From Gnetum montanum (Eukaryota; Streptophyta; Gnetopsida; Gnetales; Gnetaceae): 64,000 nucleotides of DNA. The position numbers and the translations under genes were made by a program. The notes below the pieces were generated by a model that was given only the letters and a program-made list of their open reading frames with translations, did not search any database and was not told the DNA's origin. The DNA is taken from contig MNCI01010030.1 of assembly GCA_015680685.1 (NCBI GenBank), positions 150,390 through 214,389 on the forward strand. The letters run 5' to 3'. Shown here piece after piece: positions 55,400 through 64,000 of the stretch (position 1 is its first letter; each line of letters begins with the position of its first letter).

Positions 55400-56370
55400 T
55401 CATGTAAATGTTTCCTAACCTGATGTGGGTTAGATGATGTGTAAGGCCTAGGAGACTTGACACAATACTCTTCTAGGATATCATCTACCATTGAGAAAGG
55501 CAATTCTACCCATATATTTTTTTCATGGTGATCATTTTTTTGCTCGGTTCACTTGCCAAACAACATTGGCTTTCATTGCAAATAGGTGGTGCATCTTCAA
55601 AGAGTTCTATCTTCAACTCTTTCTCAGTGTCTATATTGTTGATAGCCCAAGGGGCTATGTCATCACCAAAGATCACCACTTCTCCACCTACATACAGTAG
55701 GTGGATCTATTGGTGGACTGGTGAAGAGACAACCCTTAATTGGGATAACCAAGATCTTCACAGGATTAAATTAAATCTGGGCATTTCTTTAACCATGATA
55801 AACTATGCATTAGTGGGGAATTTTTTCCCTATGAAAAAATCAACAGTAACTATTCCTTTGACCACCACGCATGCCCTATTAAATAACTTTAAAAAAGTGA
55901 TTGTCATTGGCCTGATTTGGTTCACCAAGCCAAGCTTGTCAATAACAGGGAACGAGATTATGTTGGTTGCTATCCCATCATCAAAATTCACCCTAAAAAT
56001 CTTATATTGACCCATGCAAATTGTTATGAATATGGGGGAAGTGGTTACTTGACCTTTTTCAAGGCTAGCTTTAATGGCTTCATCGTGAAAAGTTAAGAGT
56101 GTTGGTCATGATTCTTCGATTGCAAGCAGAAGCAGTACAACATTAATGGCCTTTTTTTCTACTAGCATGTCTTCCTTAATAGGAATGGATGCCAACATGT
56201 GAACCAAAGATTCATGATGTGTAGAAGAAGCTATAATTAGGTCGTAAAAGCTCAAAGTTGTATTCTTTTGTTTCAGAGCCTACTTGACCTATGCGAGCAT
56301 GTCTAGAAAATCTTGTCCACCATCTTGTTGCTTAGTGATCTTTATTTCCTCCACATGCCCTAAGAGATGG
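55400..56370 (-). pseudogene. R2 aspartic protease
   Basis: The active site reads FRVNFDDGIATNIISF with DDG at 55,974-55,982, followed by VIDKLGLVNQIRPM and GKKFPTNA, then a decayed ILGR-like end. The open piece is 55,803-56,015. Upstream, the frame is rich in stops but follows the other copies (LTFHDEAIKASLEKG and similar). Confidence 0.72.
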
Positions 56371-56375
56371 ATTTC

Positions 56376-59275
56376 CTAAGGAAGAGACTTGGCTTTTGGT
56401 TGGGTAATAGGCATTTGAGCCTCAATGATTAGTTTTTGCGTGTGCATGTCTATGTTGGTGGATTTGGGTGATGGGGCCATGGGAACTACTGATAAAGGGA
56501 TGGGCTTAGGGGGTCCTAGTTTAGTGCATTCCCTAGCCATCTTGTTGATCAAATGCTCATCGCATTTCCCTAGGTGAGAAGGTTGTGATGTAGTCCCCAC
56601 CATTAGACTCGGGACAGGTGGGGGGTTCGTACATTTTGGTACCTTTATGAAAAAAGGTATCTGGGTTGTTGTTGCAACATGTTGCAGGGCCCTAACCATG
56701 AAAGGTGTAATGGGTGCTTGAGGTGATGCCTTAATGATGAGGGGGGCTTTTGGCCTAGTTGACATCGAAGCTTCAACACCACTTGAAGGCACATAGACCA
56801 CAAATAACTCATGTGCTACCTCTGCATCATCAAAAACACTGATAGCATTAATGGTATATCCTGCACTACTAACATTCAATGGGTCCTTATAGAAATTCAT
56901 AGATTGGTTCTCTAGCTAGACAAGATTACTTTCATTAAGGAGCAACTTGCCTTGATCAATCATGTGCTAGATATCATCTTTCAGCACTAGAGAGTAATCT
57001 GTGTTATTTCCTTGCAACTGATGGTAGTTGTAGAACCAATCCAATCTAAAATTTTTTGGCACTAGAGACTCATTGGACATAGCCATAGAGAGGTCCTAGA
57101 GGATCTCGTAGTACCTCTCATGATGATTACGAGCATCCTCTAACATTTTCTTATGTTGAATATGCCCAACACTCAATAGTTGATCCAAAAGTTTTGATGG
57201 CTTAATCGGCCAAGGGCTATATTTTGAGCGATCCTTGCACTCAAAGTTTGGCCTTGCTAGAGCTTGCCTTGTGGCTGTTGATGATGTAGGTTGATTGGTT
57301 CCCACACTGCTAGAGATTGATGTTTTGTTGGTAGTAGCTAGGGACTTAGGCACCTTGGCCACCTTTTTGTTATTGTTGAGCTTAGCTTCGTCATCCATAG
57401 TTGCCATAGTGTTTGTCATGGATTTTCCATTTTCCTTATCTTTCTTTGCATGTGTGTTATTGTAGGCTATGTATGTTGGGTCTTGTCTAGCCTCTGCCAC
57501 ATCATGTATGCTCTTTATTTAAGAAAATGCTTGGCTAAAGGAGCACGAGACTAAATAATATAGCTTGGATTTAATGAAATCATTTATAACACCCTTAAAA
57601 TGGCTAGCAAGTTGGTTTTAGCAATTAGCTTGTGAATCTCATTTAGCATAGCACTCCAATGTTGTATGAATTTCTACACAGGTTCTAGCACTTCTTGCTT
57701 AACATTCATGAGCTGGTCTAGCATGGCTTTCAACTTCAAGTTGTGCTTGAAGTAGGTTATGAACTAACTTAGCAACTCCTCCAGAGTTGAAATGGAAGCA
57801 CAAGAAAGCATGTGATACCAATCTAAGGGTTTGCTAGTTAAAGACATGGTGAAGACATGGATGATCGCTTGTGGCCACGGTTGTAATAACAAAAACTCAG
57901 AATGGAATGTGACTAGGTTGACATTAAGGTCACCCTCTCCATTATATTTCATAAATTGGAGAAGCTAGATTTCAGGAGGCAACGTAAGCAGAGGAATGAT
58001 GGGGTTAATAGGGTCATCTTGATAGAAGTCTATTATGTGGACTATTTCAGAATTGATGGCTTTAAGCTACTTGACCTCTTTAGTGAGGGTTTGGATGAGC
58101 AAGAATGCTTGATCTAGACTTGGGGATGTTGTAGAGGGTTGCATTAGTTGTAGCATTGGTGGTGCCATTGGAGCAGCTACCATCAATGGTGATATCGACG
58201 TGACTACCAACCCCACTGGGGGTGCTATTAAATCAGCTCCCATTGGTGGTGCCATTGGAGTGGCTACTAGTCCCATGGGTAGTGCCACTAGGGTGGCTCC
58301 CATTGGTGGTGTCATTGAAATGGCTACCAGCCCTATCGATGGTGCTATCGGAGTAACCCATAGTCCCGTAGGTAGTGCTATCAGAGTGGCCCATAGCCCT
58401 ACAGTTAGTTGTGTTGTATGTGATGCTTGATACATTTGTAGTTGCATATAGGAAAGCATCTTGGACCATTGAATAGTAGGAAAGGATATTTCTACACATC
58501 ATGTGGTTGAGGTTGGAGCTGTGATTGGTGGTGGAATTGACATAGGAGGGATGATGGAAATAGGGCTTGTTTGTTGCTGCGATGTGGGCATAATGTGCAC
58601 GTATGGCAGCATGGGTGTCACAAACACTGGCTATGAAAATTAAACTAATTTTCAGGGAATAATAAAAGGAAGGGAGGTAGAAGGCCCTATGCTCTATTAC
58701 ATTAACAAAATTTGGTGGCTACCTACCACTAACAAAGATTTGGGTTGTGGAAGTGTCATAGCCATCATGAAGGAGGTAGAAGATTTTTACTAGTGTGATT
58801 GGAACATAGAGGTAGATGGTGGGGTTGAGGCATAGAATGGTCCACCACTATCAGAACAAGATAAAAAATCCTCTTATCCATCTTGGAGGGGCTTGTCATA
58901 GTGGTATGCCACATCTGGCTCTCTTGGGCCATCCATCCAGATATGTTGGTCCAAGATCCATTGGAAAGTTTCAATGAGTGGTATAACCGCATTAGGGGTG
59001 GGGAGGAACTCCTATCCATTTTGGTGGATAATTTCGAAACTACACTTTTCTTCCATTTCTTGGCAATCCAATGGTAGGCCAACCTACATCCTCGCACATA
59101 AAAATTTGTATCATTCTTCATCGAGTGCCATGTGTTCAGGTGATTGGTGCCATTGTCTAAGAGACTGTCATTGTTGTCGCACTGGGCTAGGTGGTCACTC
59201 AACATCCAGAACATGTTGAATAAGATGTGCCACCTTCAGGCTCAAGGAGGCAACTAAAGTGTTAACAAGGTTCAT
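56376..59275 (-). pseudogene. R2 gag
   Basis: The proposed start is the Met at 59,275 (MNLVNTLVASLSLKVAHL). YKFLCART and GLPLDCQEMEEKCSFEIIHQ lie near 59,050-59,110. A region of about 12-residue repeats of the type MGLVATPMAPPMGADLIAPP (58,170-58,400) follows. The gag core comes next, with MKYNGEGDLNVNLVTFHSEF (57,764-57,952) and SKLYYLVS. The C-terminal FYNYHQLQGNNTDYSLVLKD (about 57,000) and a 174-codon Pro-rich open stretch (56,376-56,900) complete it. Confidence 0.82.
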
Positions 59276-59732
59276 TTTCACTATGTCACAAGAGATGTGA
59301 GAAGAATAGAAACTTGCAAGAAATGTTCAAATGCAGTAAATTTTAAGCTAAAATGATTAAGTATGCAAATTGTAAAGAAAACAAGCCAAAAATGGCTAAG
59401 TCTAAATACTCTGAAAAAATAGTTATTTGTGCTATTACACTCATCACACTCTACGGGATTGCTATGCTAACTAGGTTTTCATGCTCTACAAAACACTTAG
59501 AGCTTGATGTAGTGAACAGTTTTGGGCTTTTTGTCCTGTGAGGTTATAGGGGAACCATCGACTGGGACCGATATGCACCAACCAAAACATAGATAACTCC
59601 TATGCTAGCCTATGATCCAACTACTGCTATGGTAGGTCCACAAGGGTGTTACATCTATGCTAGCTTGCTACTAGTAATGGAGGTACAAAAAGCACACGGA
59701 ACTACCCGTGGCACATAGAAGGAATAGGGAGG
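59276..59732 (-). other. R2 leader
   Basis: Non-coding leader between gag and PBS. It has one copy of the R3 leader unit (GTGAGGTTATAGGGGAACCA near 59,540). No gene is visible. Confidence 0.55.
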
Positions 59733-59749
59733 CCCTCCTTCTAGAACCA
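59733..59749 (-). other. R2 primer-binding site, tRNA-Asn type
   Basis: CCCTCCTTCTAGAACCA differs from the R3 site at two adjacent bases (GC to AA). Confidence 0.78.
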
Positions 59750-59754
59750 AAAAT

Positions 59755-61523
59755 TGTGATGTCTAAAAACATCAATGGCTAGAACACCAAGAGGTTGTCA
59801 GGTGCATAGCCTAACCCTGAGTCTGTCGGAGGGCAATCCTAGAGAAATGGAAATGGGTTGCCTTGAATGGTCTAGTCAATTAGATAGGGACTTAGAAGGT
59901 GTAGTAATAACCATTCACAAAGACCTAAGAATAGTATCATGAGTAAACAAAAATATGTGTTAGTAGTAGAAAATGTAGGAAATTATATTGAAATTTTAAA
60001 AAAATGCTAAAGGAAAATAAAATAAGATCTTAAGTGAAGAAATGCACCACCCCAAGATTGGGGAATGTAGCTCTTAATTAAATAGTGTATAGAACTGGTA
60101 AGCAGTGTTAGACAAGTGTAGCAAGGTAACATGACAGTGTGGTCATAGTCTCTGGGAAGTGGAAAATGTAGTGCTAGCAGCTACCAAAGGGGATGGACCT
60201 ATCAAGCTTACAGTTGTCATGATGTGTAGGTGCTGGATCACGATGCTCAAGTGTGGGAGTGATGAAGATGCTAAGAGCACTCTAATGCCTGATGCTTAGA
60301 GTGATTTTGCTGATTATCAACCAACCCTTGAAATGTTGATTATAGGGGTATTTATAGAGCTAGGATTGATAGAAGACATGGATTGAGTGCCATGTGGCTT
60401 GGGTCCCACATAGCATGCATGTGAACAAGTCACACTGACATGCTATGTTCAAAGTGTCAAGCTCAATGATCTAATGCTCTACAAGAGAGGAACAAAAATT
60501 GAACATCTACCAAACTATGACCACACCACCTGGACTACATGTGCCAAAGTCTAAGGGACTACCATTTAACTACAATCAATGCCAAAATAAATGCAACTTG
60601 GAGCCTATGCTTTGGGACTATGTCTTCCCCCTCTTCTGAGTAATGGTCAAGCATAGGGACAAGTTTGGGAATCAATAGGTGGTGCAAAAACAAAGCAAAA
60701 TACTAATCTTGACCATCAAATGGACATCAAGGCTGAAATGAAGGTTGATGACAAGTTCTAGGAGCTTCTGGAGCGTATCATAGTAGAGTGTAGTGTGAAC
60801 ACTTAGAAATTTTTTGCAAATTTTGGCTTCTCACGTTATCTATGCTACGTAGCATAGCACAACATAGCACCCACATTTTGATGAATTTTTCCAAAATTTG
60901 CAATGTTTCTTAATGGTAGCTTGACCACACTCTAAGGGTGAAGTAGGACAGGTAGCCTTGGAAGCTAGAAAATTGCCAAATGCACCTTCCATGTCTAGAT
61001 AGCTTGACAAACTTTTGGTCCAACACTTAGAAACATTTGAGCCTTGAAACTTGTGCCATGATGTCTATGTTGTGCAGCGTAGACATTGTGACCAACCTAA
61101 AAGATATAAAATTTTCCAAAGTATTTTATCCATCCCAAGAACCTTTGACAACTCCTAGTCTAGCACTTGGGTGGACTGGCAACTAGGACATGTGTCAAGC
61201 TAAGTAAGCTGAACAACGTAGCAAGCTTGATAGCCCAGGAGATAGAAAATTTGCTAAACTATTTAGTCTATCCTCAGTTCTCTTTGATCACTTCTGGCTT
61301 GACATTTATGAAAATTGGCCTTTGAAATAGGTGCTACATTGGTTGTGCTAGGGAGCATAGTAGGAAGACTTAGAAAAATTTTGCAAACATCAGGACTTCT
61401 AGTGTGCTACATTGTCTATGCTACATAGTGTGACACCAGACTTAGAAAAATTTTTGCCCATGTTTTGACACTTAGAAAAATATTCTATTGAGTCGTAGGA
61501 GCCCAAAATTAGTGGTGTGTTAG
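59755..61523 (-). mobile_element. R2 5' LTR
   Basis: Plus strand TGTGATGTCTAAAAACATC to a degraded end AGTGGTGTGTTAG, about 1.77 kb. The reverse TATA box is at 60,349-60,356. An 18-bp perfect palindrome CTATGCTACGTAGCATAG is at 60,840-60,857. The long version of this LTR type keeps about 450 bp that the shared LTR at 25,875 lacks. Confidence 0.85.
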
Positions 61524-62061
61524 CTAGGGGACGGGGGTGGAGGTTGGGGAAAGTGTGAAGACCAAAATGGAAACTTGGTAGTTTCCAAAGANTTAAATTT
61601 ATTTTCTATGCATTATTAAGATGTGTTTGTATTCCCACATTTTGTATTCCATAAGTTCCTTTGTCATACATAGCATGGAAGTAGTTGTGAGGCCAGCATT
61701 GGTGAGTTTTGAAACCAATTTAATGATCAAATTTTCTTTTATTGTAAGTTGAAAGCAATTTTCTAGATTTTTTAGGTCAAAATTCCCATCAAATCCAATG
61801 TTTCCTTTATCCCCTATAGCAAAAACCTTAGTCTGGAAGTTGCAGGTGATTTGGGTGCCAAAATTTTATAACATTTGCTATAAATTTCTAGAGCAAAGAT
61901 AGCATAGAAGCCTTAATAACCATTTAATTTTTTCTACCACATTTATTGTCACTAAAATAAAATTAGTTTCCATACCAAACAAGCCTAATTTTTCCTCCTT
62001 TGTGGTAAACATTTGTAGCCTATCAAAACCATCTTTGGAAACTACCAAGTTTCCATTTTGN
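61524..62061. other. right flank with an N-bounded, probably inverted contig
   Basis: Ns at 61,592 and 62,061 bound a 468-bp piece. Its last 29 bases (62,032-62,060) are the exact reverse complement of the 29 bases before the first N (61,563-61,591). This is what a contig overlap placed in the wrong orientation would give. No gene is visible. Confidence 0.65.
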
Positions 62062-63403
62062 AATTTGGATGCTAGATTAGTCCATGCTAGTGTTTGGGAA
62101 TCCTAAAAATGCAATTTTAACACCCAAAGTTCACAAATCTCAAGGTTACAATGCTTTCACACTAGGATTCAAGAGAATGTAAGTATGGGAACTTGTAAGA
62201 GCTCTTAAGTGCTTGAGAATGCCCTAAGTGTGGAATTGGATAAAAAATGATTAAACTTTGCTAAGAATTTTATTAACAATGTAAAATATTAAATCTTTTC
62301 AAAAAATGTTAAACCTGTAAATGGTGTTTGAGGTTGGTTTTTATAGGTTCTTTGGGTTATAAATGGGGCTACAAAATGGCTATGATTTGACTAAAAGAAT
62401 GGATGCAAATTGTCTAAAAATGGTTGTAAAATGGATACCTATTTAATGCAAATTGGTTATCAAATTCAATTGAGATGGGTGCCCAAATTGGAGGGTTACT
62501 ATACATAGTAATTCCTTTCTCCCATGGATATTCTATTTACTATAAATAGAAACTAGGACATACCCTTCATGCTAGAGATGAATCTTCTACATTGAACTCT
62601 CCCCCATATTTGCTGAAGTGGCAGGTGAACATTGAAGTGCATGAAGTGATGAATTTTGGATTTTGTAGCTTTCATGTGAGGGGATTGAATTTTCCATGCT
62701 AGGAATGAAGACTCCATGCTAGGGAGGAACTTTCATGCTGAGGGGGGAAATTTTCTAGGCTATGCATGTGGTCTCCATGTTGATAGAGGAAAGCTTCTAA
62801 AACCCCCATCCTTCCATGTTGGGGGTAGGTGAGATTTACCCTCTACATGAGTTTCCAAAGTAGAAAAATGTATAAACCCCATAAAACCCATCAAATTACC
62901 TATTTTGGCATTCCAAAATGCAATTTTAACCACCCCACTCAAGCCAAAATATAGGCACTAGGCGACTTTTTTCACTTAGGGAATAAGCCTTTGACCACTT
63001 TTGAAGCATTTTTTAGCCCCAAAAGTATAAAGTATGTGAAATTGCCCACTGTGGATTATGATTTTCACATTTACAATGAAGTTTTACCTTCAATTTCATG
63101 GGGTGAAAGCTACATGATGAAGATTGGCTATAATGTACAATTTTTTGTGGTGTTTCATTCCCCCAAAGGGTTAATGACTAGAATAACATTAAACCATCAA
63201 TTTTTGAGAGTTTAATCCTTCCAAAAAACTTCTATAAACCTAAAATTAATTATTAATATTAAAATAATAATAAAATAATAATTGAAATGATCAAATTAAC
63301 CATGATCAAAACTTAGCCAAATGTAACTTTCCCAAAGAGATAAGGTATTCCAATTGTTTCAAGTTACATATTAAATGCTAATCCTTGGTCATGTTGTGAT
63401 CAC
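62062..63403. other. unassigned AT-rich DNA
   Basis: No convincing gene. CATGCTAGGGATGAA-like short repeats occur at 62,560-62,760. GTGGTGTTTCATTCCCCCAAAGG near 63,151 resembles an LTR end plus polypurine tract of the same broad family in minus orientation, but no partner LTR is seen. Confidence 0.35.
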
Positions 63404-64000
63404 AGATGGCACCAAGACAAAAATGGTCACAAGAATGAGGATCATCAAAACCAAGGAATAAATTACCTAGACTTGCATAGGAATAGCATGAACAAGCTTA
63501 GGAGTAGGCTATAGAAACTCACATAATAGGAACTCTTTGGAAGGAGCCCAAAGTGGAATCCATCTAATAGATTCTTGAGGATGAGGCTGTGACTGAACAA
63601 TATCAAATAGGAAAGGCACTAGGGCCCATACCAAGACTTGAGATCACATTAACACAAGCCTGCTGTTGGTGATCATCTGGGACGCGACCGCTAACGAGTG
63701 TCCTCAAACAGGATTTAGGTGCTTGCTGGTCTCTCGCAACACCAAGGCTCAGATACCTCCAAATAGACTTAGTAGTTAATGNACAACACCAAGGCTCAGA
63801 TACCTCCAAATAGACTTAGTAGTTAATGTGAGTATGTGTGTGTGCTATTGTGGTGTGCTGTTATGAAAAATGAAATGATTGGGTTGTGTGTAAATGACTT
63901 ATCTTAAGGAGATTCAGCCAACTTTGCAAAGTATTGTGAGTCATTAAGAGTTCCTATTTTGTTCAATTGCCTAGTCTATGCGGTCCTTATAATACCTAAT
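63404..64000 (+). pseudogene. possible start of an unrelated retroelement frame
   Basis: A frame starting MAPRQKWSQE continues with Lys/Arg/Gln-rich sequence interrupted by TAG and TGA codons that could derive from CAG and CGA. The basic, polar start is reminiscent of plant gag proteins, but there is no domain I can name. The tail includes a 45-bp direct copy around the N at 63,782 (63,737-63,781 and 63,784-63,828), an assembly join. Confidence 0.25.

Larger units (their letters stand above)
25875..61523 (-). mobile_element. R2: Ty3/gypsy Tat-like element hosting R3
   Basis: The minus-strand order from the right is 5' LTR, PBS, gag, PR, boundary repeat, antisense gene, [R3 insertion], pol N-terminus, RNase H, aRH, IN, boundary repeat, 3' region, PPT and 3' LTR. 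Without R3 it is about 17.2 kb. The RT core is deleted. The left LTR is shared with R5, so no target duplication can be tested. Confidence 0.85.

Noticed and set aside
61563-62060. Possible MITE with 29-bp terminal inverted repeats
   Set aside because: The repeats abut single Ns, and an inverted contig overlap explains them, as with the clearly inverted pol piece at 30,506-30,991.
63120-63175. LTR end of a further element (GTGGTGTTTCATTCCCCC)
   Set aside because: Suggestive, but no partner LTR, internal domain or TSD could be found nearby.

Overview
The window is plant nuclear DNA from a large, retrotransposon-packed genome. A gymnosperm is my best guess from the AT-rich, gene-poor, deeply nested character, but the lineage is not proven. 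No intact protein-coding gene is visible. Almost everything from about 1.9 to 61.5 kb belongs to decayed Ty3/gypsy elements of one family. That family has a Tat-type pol: reverse transcriptase (RT) with its own RNase H (RH), a second archaeal-type RNase H (aRH), then integrase (IN). It also has a primer-binding site (PBS) matching tRNA-Asn and LTRs of 1.3-1.8 kb that start TGAAACAC in element orientation.

Layout (elements named R1-R5 here). 1-1.9 kb: non-element DNA with a broken RNA-recognition-motif exon and an unrecognised coiled-coil fragment. R1 (minus, 1.93-17.98 kb): IN N-terminus, aRH, RT/RH, an antisense gene, protease (PR), gag, PBS and 5' LTR; its 3' end is lost. A plus-strand solo LTR (14,931-16,495, target-site duplication GGGTG) sits inside the R1 LTR. 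R1 abuts the gag of R4 (plus, to 21,163), a pol-less derivative. R4 in turn abuts R5 (minus, PR and gag, 21.2-25.9 kb). R5 shares one LTR (25,875-27,158) with R2 (minus, to about 61,523). R3 (minus, 32,223-50,650, both LTRs, TSD TCACC) is nested inside R2. 61.5-64 kb is mostly unassigned.

The main discovery is between PR and RT. R1, R2 and R3 each carry there a gene of about 4 kb on the strand opposite to gag-pol. It has about eight exons with GT-AG introns in matching positions, and in all three copies exon 1 ends in phase 2. Exons 2-3 resemble the FCP1/NLI-type (HAD) phosphatase domain of plants. Exon 4 holds a conserved FGVP-containing module, exon 5 is acidic, and exons 6-7 hold a conserved module followed by a probable coiled coil. 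R2 and R3 share a TATA box with a small inverted repeat upstream. Tandem repeats of a TAGTTTAAGGCCAT-like unit flank the gene and also lie after integrase. A sense genomic RNA cannot splice antisense introns, so the element could copy this gene with introns intact. All copies are now broken by stops and frameshifts.

Several single-N positions mark assembly joins. A segment inside R2 pol (30,506-30,991) and one at 61,593-62,060 appear inverted, and short duplications flank other Ns. These should not be read as biology.
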